Source: Flavobacteriaceae bacterium CG2_30_31_66 (GTDB taxonomy: Bacteria > Bacteroidota > Bacteroidia > Flavobacteriales > Flavobacteriaceae). Taken from it: 64,000 nucleotides of DNA. Under the pieces are notes generated by a model. The model made no database searches. It was not told the origin of the DNA and saw only the letters and a list, made by a program, of their open reading frames with translations. This document shows, piece after piece, positions 1 to 9,810 of the stretch; the stretch's first letter is position 1, and the number at the start of each line of letters is the position of its first letter. The stretch lies in the NCBI GenBank assembly GCA_001873065.1, contig MNYM01000014.1, positions 78,921 through 142,920 on the forward strand. The letters are read 5' to 3'. Made by a program: the position numbers and the translations under genes.

Positions 1-1601
1 AATCCGTCTAAACTTGCAGTTTCTCCATTTTCTAGTTCATTTTTCCAGTTTGATAGAGAAATTCCGTTTCTATCAAAAACCATTTTCTTAGAATTTGAAA
101 TTCCAATCATACGAATATTGAGTTTTAAATGTTCTTTCAAATGATTTTTCTGTTGATGCAATTGCGCTAAAAAACGTTCACCAACATTGCCAATTCCAGT
201 GACAAAAAGGTTTAATTGTTTTATTTTTTCTTCGAAAAATTGCTCATGCAAGGTGTTCAACGCTTTTTTGGCATCTTTTTTATTGATAACTGCCGAAATA
301 TTTTTTTCTGAAGAACCTTGTGCAATTGCTCTGATATTCACATTATTTTTTCCAAGCGCACTGAACATTTGCCCACTTAAACCTTGGTGATTTTTCATGC
401 TTTCGCCAACAACTGCAATGATTGCCAAATCATTTTCAATATGAATTGGTTTGATTTTTTTTCGTTCAATTTCTATAGAGAAGGTTTCTTCTAAAGAAAG
501 TTTTGCTTTTGGAGCATCATTCTCATAAATTCCCACACAAATAGAAAATTCTGAGGAAGCTTGCGTGATGAAAATCACATTGATTTTTTGTTGAGAAAGT
601 GTTTCAAAAAGCCGTTTCGAAAAACCAGGAATTCCAACCATTCCACCACCTTCAAGAGTTATCAAACTGATGTTTTCAATGTGCGAAATTCCTTTGACTG
701 CCCCGTTTTTTTGAGGATTATTGGAAATTAAAGTTCCTGAATTTTCAGGTTCAAAGGTATTTTTGATTCTGATAGGAATTTCTTTTCGCAGTGCAGGCTG
801 AATTGTTGGTGGATAAAGCACTTTTGCACCAAAATGTGACAATTCCATGGCTTCTTCGTATGAAATTTCTTTGATGGCAAATGCCTGTTTTACGATGGTT
901 GGATTGGCTGTAAACATGCCACTCACATCTGTCCAAATTTGTAATTCATCAGCATCCAAAGCAGCTGCAAAAATAGCTGCAGAGTAGTCTGAGCCTCCTC
1001 TTCCTAAAGTAGTGATTTCGCCAATTGAATTTGACGAGATAAATCCACCTAAAACAGTTACTTGATGAGTATTTTGATTGAAAAAATTGACAATATTTGT
1101 ATTAGTTTTCGCAAAATCTACTTGTCCATTTAAGTAATTATTATCTGTAATTAGGAGTTGATTACTTTCAAAATGTGTTGCATCAAACGATTCTTTTGCG
1201 GCATTTGCAATAATAAAAGAAGATAGTTTTTCGCCAAAACTTGACACTTTTGCTAAGGTTTTATTGGACAATTCTTGCAATAAAAATATGCCTTCATAAA
1301 TAGATAATAATTTGTCAAACAACGAGTTTACTTTTTCTAAAACAATTTCTAGGTCGTTTTGAATCAATTCATTGATGGTTTTAAGATGCAATTCTTTGAT
1401 GTTTTCCAATTGTTTTTTAGCTAGAGAAATATCGTTCAAAGCATGGGTTGCTCCAGCTAATAAATGATCAGTCGTTTTTCCAAAAGCGGAGACAACCACT
1501 GCAATTTTTGTTTCTTTTGATGCGTTAGAAACAATCTTTAACACTTTTTTTATGTTATCTGAATTGGCTACTGATGAGCCTCCGAATTTTAATACTTTCA
1601 T
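1..1601 (-). CDS. thrA: Bifunctional aspartate kinase / homoserine dehydrogenase I, 3' part cut by window edge
   Basis: Catalyses the first and third steps from aspartate to homoserine, feeding threonine, methionine and isoleucine. The protein opens MKVLKFGGSSVANSD, the aspartokinase phosphate-binding signature. About 533 residues lie in the window. Near residues 465-475 a Rossmann motif VTGIGNVGERF marks the start of the homoserine dehydrogenase domain, so this is the fused enzyme (about 810-820 residues in the family) and the rest lies beyond base 1. The middle (about residues 250-460) is where ThrA proteins carry ACT regulatory domains. Expression is probably controlled by the threonine-rich leader just upstream. 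thrB and thrC would be expected next, outside the window. The fused kinase-dehydrogenase identity is clear; ThrA rather than MetL is chosen mainly because of the leader. Confidence 0.93.
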   Translation of the reverse strand, partial: MKVLKFGGSSVANSDNIKKVLKIVSNASKETKIAVVVSAFGKTTDHLLAGATHALNDISLAKKQLENIKELHLKTINELIQNDLEIVLEKVNSLFDKLLSIYEGIFLLQELSNKTLAKVSSFGEKLSSFIIANAAKESFDATHFESNQLLITDNNYLNGQVDFAKTNTNIVNFFNQNTHQVTVLGGFISSNSIGEITTLGRGGSDYSAAIFAAALDADELQIWTDVSGMFTANPTIVKQAFAIKEISYEEAMELSHFGAKVLYPPTIQPALRKEIPIRIKNTFEPENSGTLISNNPQKNGAVKGISHIENISLITLEGGGMVGIPGFSKRLFETLSQQKINVIFITQASSEFSICVGIYENDAPKAKLSLEETFSIEIERKKIKPIHIENDLAIIAVVGESMKNHQGLSGQMFSALGKNNVNIRAIAQGSSEKNISAVINKKDAKKALNTLHEQFFEEKIKQLNLFVTGIGNVGERFLAQLHQQKNHLKEHLKLNIRMIGISNSKKMVFDRNGISLSNWKNELENGETASLDG

Positions 1602-1644
1602 CTTGTAAAGGATAAATAGTTTGATTGATTTTGATTTATTTTTA

Positions 1645-1737
1645 TTTCGAATTTTCTTCGAAATAATATAGGCGAGTTAATATAATTAGCGAAAACCCCT
1701 AAAGGGTAAATGTGGTGGTTGTGCCTATAGTTTGGTT
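1645..1737 (-). promoter_or_regulatory. Candidate threonine attenuator structures between leader peptide and thrA
   Basis: Downstream of the threonine codons there are two possible RNA pairings. A local hairpin is formed by ATTTCGAA and TTCGAAAT around GAAA (about 1645-1665). An alternative pairing joins ATAGGC inside the leader codons (about 1723-1728) with GCCTAT just before that hairpin (about 1668-1673). Ribosome stalling on the ACN codons could switch between them. The pairings were read by eye, with no folding energy calculated. The rest of the 1602-1913 gap shows nothing else. Confidence 0.4.
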
Positions 1738-1761
1738 TGCAGAAGGGCAAAAAACTGACAT
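1699..1761 (-). CDS. thrL: Threonine-rich leader peptide of thrA (attenuator)
   Basis: A 20-codon reading frame, MSVFCPSANQTIGTTTTFTL, ends 97 bases before the thrA start. Six of the last eleven residues are threonine (TIGTTTTFT), as expected for translation-coupled attenuation. An in-frame ATG 13 codons earlier (base 1800) would give 33 residues. The shorter form is preferred because a -7-like TACTTTTA lies only about 10 bases before the longer start. Too short for routine gene finders. Function is inferred from composition and position. Confidence 0.72.
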   Translation of the reverse strand: MSVFCPSANQTIGTTTTFTL

Positions 1762-1913
1762 TGTTTTTAAAATCTCTGAATGTATGTTAAAGATATTCAT
1801 GCCGTAAAAGTAGTAGTTAAAATTATTTTAGAGCTTCTAAATATTTATATTTTTTTAATTTTTAAAAATAAATACAAATTTCATAAAAAAGCAAAGTAAA
1901 AAATAAAGAATAG

Positions 1914-3479
1914 TTATTTTTTAGCATTAAAAATTATTTTTTCTTTAATTATCGTTGCAATAGGTTTGTTTTCAATTTTACTTTCTAACCAAGATAAAAT
2001 ATCCAAGTACAAGAAGGCTCTTTTTTCATAAGGATGATTTTCATATTTCTTTAATCTGGCATGAATTTTTTTGAATTCATTCTTAATGTCGTGGGGAAAA
2101 ACATCGCTTAAATCTCTGATAGAAGTGATGAATTCTTTTTGAACTTCTTGCAAATTTTCCATTTTAATCAAAAACTTGTAGGTGTCTAAAAATTGTCTTT
2201 CAAGGTCATAATCCAAACCACATTCATAGTGTGCAATCAAATTTAAAACCCTAGCAAAACATTGTAAATCTTCGCCCGCATTTAAGTTTTTTGAATGAAT
2301 AATTTCTTTTAAATATTTGATACAAAGTTCATTTTTGCCCATTCCAAAATACAAACAAGCAATTTTATAATACAACATTACAATATGATGAGAATCCAAT
2401 CTGCTTTGATATTGCTCAATTTTTTTGTTGATAATTGCTACTAGATATTCGCCTTCTGCAAAGGTGGCTTCTAAGAAATGCAAATGCAATTTATTTGCAT
2501 ACAAATATTGAAAAATCAGCACCTCAGTATTGGTATTTAAAGGAACATAATTTTGTGCAACATCCTCTTCAAAAGTGTTTAATTCGTCTTTGAAAGTGCT
2601 AATTTTCTTCACAAAAAAAGACGCTTCTAACAAGTAATTTTTTCCCTTTAAGTAAAAAACGGGATGCAAGGCAATCAGTTTTTTATTCTCCTGAAAAAGG
2701 CTGACCCATTTTTTGGCATATTTATAACTTTGTAAAAAATCTTGGGTCAATAAACTGAACCACAAATGCGATTTATATAACCATAATTTTTCTCTAAAAC
2801 CAAATGTATTATAATCATATTCAGGTAGTTTACCGTAAAAATAACTGTTGATAAATTCTAATTCTTCGTTGTTTTTTACATACCCATTTTGCAACAAATG
2901 ACTATACAATTGTAATGACAAATTAGAGAGTTTGCTAGCAATTACATTTTGTTGACTCAAGGTTTTTGCTTGCTCTGAAAGTTGGTCAGCTCTGTTACTT
3001 AAACTTCGTGTAATGTATTGTGTTTCAATTACTTTTTCAAGTTCTACAATTTCGTAGGCAATGTTTTTTTCTTCATTTTCGAGCGCAAAATTTTTGGCTT
3101 TGTCCAATAATTTTAAACTCTGTTTATACAACCCTTTTTGATATAAAACTGTCGCAAAGTCAAGTTGTTCTCTGATTTGAATTCGGATATTTTTATGTGC
3201 AGGATTTAGTCGAAGACTTATAAGAATTTGCTTGTATAAATGTGCTTTTAAATTAGAAAGTTGTTGTTTTGAAACAATCCCACTTTTGATGATTTCTTTC
3301 TCATTATACACTTTTAGTTTTTCTAAAAATTTAAAAAGTGAAAAGAATTTGGCATCTTCATTGCCTCCTAATCTGCCAACATACAGATTAAATTGTCTTT
3401 TTTCGGACTTGGTTAAAGACTTAATCAGTACAAAAAGAGCATCATTTTGTTGATTGGCTAATGTAATGTTATTAATCAT
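1914..3479 (-). CDS. Conserved helical protein of unknown function
   Basis: A 521-residue protein with no signal peptide or membrane segment. It is rich in Leu, Lys, Glu and Tyr and reads as alpha-helical hairpins like a TPR/solenoid protein (for example an LDFATVLYQKGLYKQSLKLL stretch near residues 105-125). No catalytic motif was seen. The N-terminus contains SLTKSEKRQFNLYVG. It is divergent from leuA across 133 bases. The type is familiar from Flavobacteriaceae genomes, but no function is known to me and none is claimed. Confidence 0.8.
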   Translation of the reverse strand: MINNITLANQQNDALFVLIKSLTKSEKRQFNLYVGRLGGNEDAKFFSLFKFLEKLKVYNEKEIIKSGIVSKQQLSNLKAHLYKQILISLRLNPAHKNIRIQIREQLDFATVLYQKGLYKQSLKLLDKAKNFALENEEKNIAYEIVELEKVIETQYITRSLSNRADQLSEQAKTLSQQNVIASKLSNLSLQLYSHLLQNGYVKNNEELEFINSYFYGKLPEYDYNTFGFREKLWLYKSHLWFSLLTQDFLQSYKYAKKWVSLFQENKKLIALHPVFYLKGKNYLLEASFFVKKISTFKDELNTFEEDVAQNYVPLNTNTEVLIFQYLYANKLHLHFLEATFAEGEYLVAIINKKIEQYQSRLDSHHIVMLYYKIACLYFGMGKNELCIKYLKEIIHSKNLNAGEDLQCFARVLNLIAHYECGLDYDLERQFLDTYKFLIKMENLQEVQKEFITSIRDLSDVFPHDIKNEFKKIHARLKKYENHPYEKRAFLYLDILSWLESKIENKPIATIIKEKIIFNAKK

Positions 3480-3573
3480 AAGTATCTAAAATACAATTGT
3501 TTACTATGTTTAATTTATGGTTTAGATATCGTGCAAAAAGCAATTTTATATTCTTAATTGCAATGCCAATATA

Positions 3574-3581
3574 TATATTTG
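3574..3581 (+). promoter_or_regulatory. Candidate -7 promoter element for leuA
   Basis: TATATTTG matches the Bacteroidetes -7 consensus TANNTTTG and lies 32 bases before the leuA start in the divergent intergenic region. A TTG at 3558-3560 is closer (13 bases) than the usual 17-23, so the -33 part is weak. Confidence 0.4.
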
Positions 3582-3612
3582 GTGGTTCACAAAGATAATC
3601 TTTACAGAAATT

Positions 3613-4788
3613 ATGCAAGATAATAAAGTACAAATTTTTGATACCACACTTAGAGATGGAGAGCAAGTTCCAGGATGTAAATTGGATACCAAACAAAAAT
3701 TAATCATTGCTGAAAGATTGGATTTACTGGGTGTAAACGTCATTGAAGCTGGTTTCCCAGTATCAAGTCCAGGAGATTTTATATCGGTTTCAGAAATCGC
3801 AAAAATTGTAAAAAATGCGACTGTTTGTGGATTGACAAGAGCTGTTGAAAATGACATAAAAGTAGCTGCTGAAGCATTGAAATTTGCAAAATTCCCAAGA
3901 ATTCATACAGGAATTGGAACCAGTGATTCTCATATAAAATTTAAGTTTAATTCCACCAAAGAAGAAGTTATTGAACGAGCAATAAAAGCAGTTTCTTATG
4001 CAAAATCATTTGTTGAAGATGTTGAATTTTATGCTGAAGATGCAGGAAGAACTGACAACGAATTTTTGGCAAAAGTGTGTGAAAAAGTCATCAAAGCTGG
4101 AGCAACTGTGTTGAATATTCCTGATACAACAGGCTATTGTTTGCCTGAAGAATATGGTGCCAAAATGAAATATTTACGAGATAATGTCAAAGGAATAGAA
4201 AATGTAACACTTTCTTGTCATTGTCATAATGATTTAGGAATGGCAACTGCCAATTCAATTGCAGGCGTGATTAATGGCGCTCGTCAAATAGAATGCACTA
4301 TCAATGGCATTGGAGAACGTGCTGGAAATACTGCTTTAGAGGAAGTTGTGATGATTTTGAAACAACATCCATATTTGAATTTAGAAACTAGTATCAATAC
4401 CAAATTATTATATGATACCAGTATTTTGGTGCGCGAAAGTATGGGAATGCCAGTGCAACCAAACAAAGCCATTGTGGGTGCAAATGCCTTTGCACACAGT
4501 TCAGGAATTCATCAAGATGGTGTGATTAAAAACAGAGATACTTATGAAATCATGAATCCTGAAGATGTTGGAGTAACTGAAAGTGCGATTGTTTTAACTG
4601 CAAGAAGTGGAAGAGCAGCTTTGGCTTACAGAGCAAAAAAAATTGGCTATGAATTGACCAAAGTGCAATTGGATATTGCTTACGATACTTTTTTATCAAT
4701 AGCTGATAAACAAAAAGAAGTGAAAGACCAAGATATTCATGGAATCATGAAAAAAGTGAACGCTTTCTCAAAAATTGAGATAGTTTAA
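3613..4788 (+). CDS. leuA: 2-isopropylmalate synthase (short form)
   Basis: Condenses acetyl-CoA with 2-oxoisovalerate, the first committed step of leucine synthesis. DTTLRDGEQ at residues 10-18 is the DRE-TIM metallolyase signature. A metal-binding HCHND lies near residues 202-206, and GIGERAGN follows near residue 236. At 391 residues it has the catalytic barrel but lacks most of the C-terminal LeuA allosteric domain found in forms of about 510 residues. This is usual in Bacteroidetes, and leucine feedback may therefore be weak or different. A homocitrate or citramalate synthase is the main alternative, but leuB directly downstream supports LeuA. Confidence 0.9.
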   Translation: MQDNKVQIFDTTLRDGEQVPGCKLDTKQKLIIAERLDLLGVNVIEAGFPVSSPGDFISVSEIAKIVKNATVCGLTRAVENDIKVAAEALKFAKFPRIHTGIGTSDSHIKFKFNSTKEEVIERAIKAVSYAKSFVEDVEFYAEDAGRTDNEFLAKVCEKVIKAGATVLNIPDTTGYCLPEEYGAKMKYLRDNVKGIENVTLSCHCHNDLGMATANSIAGVINGARQIECTINGIGERAGNTALEEVVMILKQHPYLNLETSINTKLLYDTSILVRESMGMPVQPNKAIVGANAFAHSSGIHQDGVIKNRDTYEIMNPEDVGVTESAIVLTARSGRAALAYRAKKIGYELTKVQLDIAYDTFLSIADKQKEVKDQDIHGIMKKVNAFSKIEIV

Positions 4789-4900
4789 ATGAATCAAACT
4801 CTTGTCTTCGGAAGGTATTTGTAAGATATAAAAAGTTATCAATCAACCAGAAAAATAAAGCAACTACTTTTTTTAAAGCAAATTTCAATAAAAAATTACA

Positions 4901-6022
4901 ATGAAAGTTACAATTGCAATGATTCCAGGAGATGGCATTGGCCCCGAAGTTTTGAATCAAACAAAGAAAGCATTAGATGCTATTGCAGATACCTATAATC
5001 ATGTTTTTTTATATAAAGAAGGATTGATGGGCGCTTGTGCTATTGAAGAGACAGGAAATCCACTTCCTGACAAAACCCTTGAAATTTGTAAAAAAGCAGA
5101 TGCTATTTTAGTAGGTGCTATTGGTGATGCAACTTTTGAAAATACTACCACTGCAAAAATAACGCCTGTTCAAGGATTGTTACGTTTACGAAAAGAATTG
5201 GGCTTGTTTTGCAATATTCGTCCCATTAAGATTTATGATAATTTGTTGAATAATTCTCCTTTAAAAAGAGAATTTATCTCAGGAACAGACATTTTAATAT
5301 ACAGAGAATTGACGGGTGGCATTTATTTTGGAATTAAAGAATTGAGTGATGATGGACAAAATGCCTTTGATGGTTGCTCCTATTCTATAGATGAAATTTC
5401 AAGAATTGCACATTTGGCATTTAAATCTGCTCAAAAAAGAAGAAAAAAAGTAACATTGGTTGACAAGGCAAATGTTTTAGAAACCTCCCGTTTGTGGAGA
5501 AAAACAGTTACAGAAATTGCCGAAGAATATCAAGATGTTGTGTTGGAATTTTTGTTTGTTGACAATGCTGCAATGCAAATTATTTTAAATCCAAAACAGT
5601 TTGATGTCATTCTAACGGAAAATTTATTTGGTGATATCATTGCTGATGAAGCTAGCGTAATTTCTGGTTCAGTGGGTTTGTTAGCATCAGCCTCTATTGG
5701 TAAAAAAACGGGATTATTTAAGCCAATTCATGGGCACCTTTCAAATTTTAAAGGAAAAGATTGCGCAAATCCATTAGCCTCTATTTTATCAGCTTCTTTA
5801 ATGCTGCAGCATTTAGGATTGCATGAAGAAGCATTTGCTATTGAAAGAGCTGTTGAAAAATCAATTCAATTAGGCATTACTACCGAAGATATGAAAGGGA
5901 AAAATCAATATGTGGCAACAACTTCAAAAGTAGGTGATTTTATTGCAGATTATATTGCCAATCAAGAAGACAGTAATTTAAATTTTCAAAATATTCACAT
6001 GGGACAAAGTACTATAATTTAA
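4901..6022 (+). CDS. leuB: 3-isopropylmalate dehydrogenase
   Basis: Oxidatively decarboxylates 3-isopropylmalate with NAD+ to 2-oxoisocaproate. The start IAMIPGDGIGPEV and the arginine-bearing substrate loop LLRLRKELGLFCNIRP (near residue 95-110) are family hallmarks. VDNAAMQIILNPKQFDVI and ENLFGDIIADEAS form the metal/substrate site and HGHLSNFKGKDCANP the cofactor region. Length 373 is normal for the family. It lies 112 bases after leuA, probably in the same operon. leuC and leuD, often neighbours of these two genes, are not in this window. A terminator follows. Confidence 0.93.
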   Translation: MKVTIAMIPGDGIGPEVLNQTKKALDAIADTYNHVFLYKEGLMGACAIEETGNPLPDKTLEICKKADAILVGAIGDATFENTTTAKITPVQGLLRLRKELGLFCNIRPIKIYDNLLNNSPLKREFISGTDILIYRELTGGIYFGIKELSDDGQNAFDGCSYSIDEISRIAHLAFKSAQKRRKKVTLVDKANVLETSRLWRKTVTEIAEEYQDVVLEFLFVDNAAMQIILNPKQFDVILTENLFGDIIADEASVISGSVGLLASASIGKKTGLFKPIHGHLSNFKGKDCANPLASILSASLMLQHLGLHEEAFAIERAVEKSIQLGITTEDMKGKNQYVATTSKVGDFIADYIANQEDSNLNFQNIHMGQSTII

Positions 6023-6051
6023 AGACAAATTATCAGTACTCATTTAAGATT

Positions 6052-6075
6052 CCCTCAAGATAAGAGGTTTTTTTT
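6052..6075 (+). terminator. Intrinsic terminator after leuB
   Basis: CCTC, a 7-base loop and GAGG, followed by eight T residues. The stem is short but the U-tract is strong. It separates leuB from ilvD. Confidence 0.6.
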
Positions 6076-6212
6076 ATCAACTAATTTTTAAGATTAGATT
6101 TCATAATAAAATATAGTTAAAATATTTAAAATCAAATAGTTATAACTTTTTTTGAACATGTGAATTTAAAAGTTTACACAAAAAAATGAACAATAAAATT
6201 TGATAAACAACC

Positions 6213-6220
6213 TATTTTTG
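6213..6220 (+). promoter_or_regulatory. Candidate -7 promoter element for ilvD
   Basis: TATTTTTG fits TANNTTTG and lies 24 bases before the ilvD ATG, after the leuB terminator. No convincing TTG was found at the proper -33 distance. Confidence 0.35.
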
Positions 6221-6244
6221 TTAACAAAACGAAGTTTTTAATAC

Positions 6245-7921
6245 ATGGAATTAAATAAACACAGCAAAAGAATAACACAAGATGAATCTCAACCAGCTTC
6301 TCAAGCTATGCTATATGCAGTTGGTTTGACAGATGAAGACATGCAAAAAGCGCAAGTTGGCATTGTAAGCACTGGATATGATGGGAATCCCTGCAATATG
6401 CATTTGAATAAATTGGCTGCAGAGGTAAAAATAGAGTGTAAAATCGCAGATTTAGTAGGTTTGGGATTTAATACTATTGGCGTTTCTGACGGAATTTCCA
6501 TGGGAACTTCGGGTATGAATTATTCTTTAGTTTCAAGAGATATCATTGCAGATTCTATTGAAACTGTGGTAAATGCGCAAAGTTATGACGGATTAATTGC
6601 AATTGTTGGTTGTGATAAAAACATGCCAGGAGCTATTATATCAATGTTGCGTTTGAATCGTCCTTCAATAATGATGTATGGAGGTTCTATTGCTTCTGGA
6701 AATTATAAAGGAAAAAAACTCAATATTGTTTCTGCTTTTGAGGCTTTAGGTCAAAAAGTAGCCGGAGAAATTGACGAAAATGAATACAAAGAAATCATCA
6801 AAAGAGCCATTCCTGGAGCAGGTGCTTGTGGTGGCATGTACACTGCAAATACGATGGCATCAGCCATAGAATGTATGGGCTTTGCCTTGCCTTACAATTC
6901 TTCAATTCCTGCTGAAAATCCAAATAAATTATCAGAAGCTGAAAGAACAGCGTTGGCAATTAAAAATTTGCTAGCATTGGATTTAAAACCTTTAGATATC
7001 ATCACAAAAAAATCTATCGAAAATGCCATGGCTTTGGTAAATGCTTTGGGTGGTTCAACAAATGCTGTTTTGCATTTCTTGGCAATTGCACATGCAGCAG
7101 ACATTAAATTTACGTTGGAAGATTTTCAACGAGTAAGTGATAGAACCCCTTTAATTGCAGATTTAAAACCTTCAGGAAAATATTTGATGGAAGATGTTCA
7201 TGGAGTTGGAGGAACCCCTGCAATTATGAAATATTTGTTGGATAATGGTTATCTTTATGGAGATTGCATGACAGTTACAGGAAAAACATTGGCAGAAAAT
7301 CTAGCAAATGTAAAAGCGTTAGAATTTGAAAGTCAAGATGTTATTTTTCCAAAAGACAAAGCGTTGAAATTGTCAGGAAATATTCAAATTTTGTATGGAA
7401 ATCTTGCTCAAGAAGGTGCAGTTGCTAAAATTTCAGGAAATGAAGGATTGCTTTTCGAAGGAAAAGCAGTAGTTTATGATGGAGAACAAGCTGCAAACAC
7501 AGGAATTTCAAATGGTGAAGTTGCCAAAGGTGATGTGGTTGTTATCAGATATGTAGGTCCAAAAGGTGGTCCAGGAATGCCAGAAATGCTGAAACCAACT
7601 TCGTTAATTATGGGTGCAGGTCTGGGAAAAACGGTTGCATTGATTACTGACGGTCGTTTTTCAGGAGGAACTCACGGATTTGTGGTAGGTCATATTACTC
7701 CAGAAGCACAATCTGGAGGAAATATTGCACTCATAAAAACAGGAGATAAAATTAGAATTAGCGCTGAAGATAATACCATAAACGTACTGATTTCTGAGGA
7801 AGAATTGGCCAAAAGAAAAGCAAATTGGATTGCACCAGCTTTAAAACACAACAAAGGAATTTTATACAAATATGCAAAAACAGTGGCATCAGCATCAAAA
7901 GGATGTGTAACTGATTTGTAG
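6245..7921 (+). CDS. ilvD: Dihydroxy-acid dehydratase
   Basis: Fe-S dehydratase making 2-oxoisovalerate and 2-oxo-3-methylvalerate for valine, leucine and isoleucine. Cluster and active-site cysteines lie in [10 protein letters not shown] (near residue 121) and [12 protein letters not shown] (near residue 194). The C-terminal [11 protein letters not shown] and [16 protein letters not shown] motifs are IlvD/Edd-family hallmarks. Length 558 is typical. It is the first gene of the ilv group, with ilvB 105 bases downstream. The gap (7922-8026) begins with an A/G-rich low-complexity tract of about 60 bases that has no recognisable function. Confidence 0.96.
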   Translation: MELNKHSKRITQDESQPASQAMLYAVGLTDEDMQKAQVGIVSTGYDGNPCNMHLNKLAAEVKIECKIADLVGLGFNTIGVSDGISMGTSGMNYSLVSRDIIADSIETVVNAQSYDGLIAIVGCDKNMPGAIISMLRLNRPSIMMYGGSIASGNYKGKKLNIVSAFEALGQKVAGEIDENEYKEIIKRAIPGAGACGGMYTANTMASAIECMGFALPYNSSIPAENPNKLSEAERTALAIKNLLALDLKPLDIITKKSIENAMALVNALGGSTNAVLHFLAIAHAADIKFTLEDFQRVSDRTPLIADLKPSGKYLMEDVHGVGGTPAIMKYLLDNGYLYGDCMTVTGKTLAENLANVKALEFESQDVIFPKDKALKLSGNIQILYGNLAQEGAVAKISGNEGLLFEGKAVVYDGEQAANTGISNGEVAKGDVVVIRYVGPKGGPGMPEMLKPTSLIMGAGLGKTVALITDGRFSGGTHGFVVGHITPEAQSGGNIALIKTGDKIRISAEDNTINVLISEEELAKRKANWIAPALKHNKGILYKYAKTVASASKGCVTDL

Positions 7922-8026
7922 TTTAAAAAAGAAAATAGAAAAAAGAAACAAGAAAAAAGAGAAAAGAAAAAAGAGGAAATCATCTTTATTCTATTTTCAT
8001 TATTCTTTCATCTAAAATAAGAAAAT

Positions 8027-9760
8027 ATGGAAACACAAACCATAACAAAAATTCAAGAAATCAAACAAACTACAGAACGCATTTCAGGTTCTGAGGCAAT
8101 TGTTCGTTGTTTGATTGAAGAAGGAGTGGATATTATTTACGGGTATCCTGGAGGTGCCATTATGCCTGTGTATGATGAATTGTTCAAATTTCAAGATAAA
8201 ATTCATCATGTGTTAACACGTCATGAACAAGGTGCCACTCATGCAGCTCAAGGCTATGCACGAATTTCTGGAAAAGTAGGAGTTGCCATTGCAACTTCTG
8301 GGCCTGGAGCTACCAATTTAATCACAGGAATTGCTGATGCTCAAATCGATTCAACGCCTATGGTTTGCATCACAGGTCAAGTGGCTTCACATTTATTGGG
8401 AAGTGACGCTTTTCAAGAAACAGATATTATTGGGATTTCTTCACCAATTACCAAATGGAATTGTCAAGTGACCAAAGCTGAAGATATTCCAAGTGTCATT
8501 GCCAAAGCTTTTTATATCGCAAAAAGTGGCAGACCAGGACCAGTTTTAATTGATATTACCAAAGACGCTCAGTTTAGTGAATTTGATTTTTCTTACAAAA
8601 AATGCACCAAAGTTCGCAGTTACAATCCTATTCCAAAAACGGATATTCAAACTGTGGAAGAAGCTGCAAAACTCATCAATCAAGCAAAAAAACCTTTGAT
8701 TGTTTGGGGTCAAGGAGTGATTTTGAGTAAAGCTGAAAATCAACTAAAAGCATTGATTGAAAAAGCAGGAATTCCTGCAGCTTGGACAATTTTAGGTGCT
8801 TCTGCAATCCCAACTTCTCATCCATTAAATGTTGGTATGGTTGGCATGCATGGAAATTACGCGCCAAATATGTTGACAAACGAATGTGATGTGCTGATTG
8901 CTATTGGAATGCGTTTTGACGACAGAGTTACTGGAAGTTTGAACACCTATGCAAAACAAGCTAAAGTTATTCATTTTGAAATTGATCCTGCTGAAGTAGA
9001 TAAAAACGTAAAAACCGATATTGCTGTTTTGGGTGATGCCAAAGAAAGTTTGGAATTATTATTACCATTATTACAATCAAATTCACATCCAGAATGGCAT
9101 CAAAAATTCAAAGATTTGTATGCCATTGAATACGAAAAAGTCATCAAACATGATTTGTATCCAACCAAAGAAGGGTTAACCATGGGCGAAGTGTTGAAAG
9201 AAATCAACATCCAAAGTAATGGAAATGCAGCCATTGTTACTGATGTTGGTCAGCATCAAATGATTGCTTGCAGATATGCTGATTTTAACATCACAAAAAG
9301 TAACATTACCTCTGGTGGACTAGGAACTATGGGTTTTGGATTGCCTGCAGCTATTGGCGCAAAAATGGCAGCTCCAGAGCGTGAAGTGGTTTCTATTTCT
9401 GGTGATGGAGGCTATCAAATGACGATTCAAGAATTAGGAACGATTTTTCAGCAAAAAGCAGCTGTAAAAATTGTGGTTTTGAATAATGACTTTTTAGGAA
9501 TGGTGCGTCAATGGCAACAATTATTTTTTGATAAAAGATATGCATCTACAGAAATGGTAAATCCCAATTTTGTAGCGATTGCTGAAGGCTATTACATCAA
9601 AGGAAAAAAAGTTACCAAACGCGAAGAATTAGCACCTGCAGTGGCAGAAATGATGGCAAGTAAAGACGCTTATTTTTTAGAAGTTTGTGTGGAAAAAGAA
9701 GACAATGTTTTTCCAATGATTCCCTCTGGAGCAAGTGTTTCTGATATTAGATTGGAGTAA
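8027..9760 (+). CDS. ilvB: Acetolactate synthase, large (catalytic) subunit
   Basis: Thiamine-diphosphate enzyme condensing pyruvate with pyruvate or 2-oxobutyrate. The N-terminal TPP-binding part reads YGYPGGAIMPVYDEL with the catalytic glutamate in RHEQGA. The C-terminal TPP/Mg motif SGDGGYQMTIQEL continues to LNNDFLGMVRQWQ. Length 577 is typical. In related organisms ilvN normally follows at once; here a toxin island of about 6.7 kb intervenes before the small subunit at 16498. Confidence 0.95.
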   Translation: METQTITKIQEIKQTTERISGSEAIVRCLIEEGVDIIYGYPGGAIMPVYDELFKFQDKIHHVLTRHEQGATHAAQGYARISGKVGVAIATSGPGATNLITGIADAQIDSTPMVCITGQVASHLLGSDAFQETDIIGISSPITKWNCQVTKAEDIPSVIAKAFYIAKSGRPGPVLIDITKDAQFSEFDFSYKKCTKVRSYNPIPKTDIQTVEEAAKLINQAKKPLIVWGQGVILSKAENQLKALIEKAGIPAAWTILGASAIPTSHPLNVGMVGMHGNYAPNMLTNECDVLIAIGMRFDDRVTGSLNTYAKQAKVIHFEIDPAEVDKNVKTDIAVLGDAKESLELLLPLLQSNSHPEWHQKFKDLYAIEYEKVIKHDLYPTKEGLTMGEVLKEINIQSNGNAAIVTDVGQHQMIACRYADFNITKSNITSGGLGTMGFGLPAAIGAKMAAPEREVVSISGDGGYQMTIQELGTIFQQKAAVKIVVLNNDFLGMVRQWQQLFFDKRYASTEMVNPNFVAIAEGYYIKGKKVTKREELAPAVAEMMASKDAYFLEVCVEKEDNVFPMIPSGASVSDIRLE

Positions 9761-9810
9761 ATAAAAAAATATAAAAGTAAATAACATTAATTAAACTTAA
9801 ATTTAAAACT

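Noticed and set aside
187..936. Open frames on both strands within the first kilobase
   Set aside because: They overlap the aspartokinase/homoserine dehydrogenase frame, which has clear motifs through the region.
3546..3857. Minus-strand frame of about 100 codons opposite the leuA start
   Set aside because: It is a shadow of leuA, which has the catalytic signature in the plus frame.
7922..7985. A/G-rich tract between ilvD and ilvB as a possible regulatory RNA or CRISPR-like repeat
   Set aside because: It is simple low-complexity sequence with no regular unit and no spacer structure.
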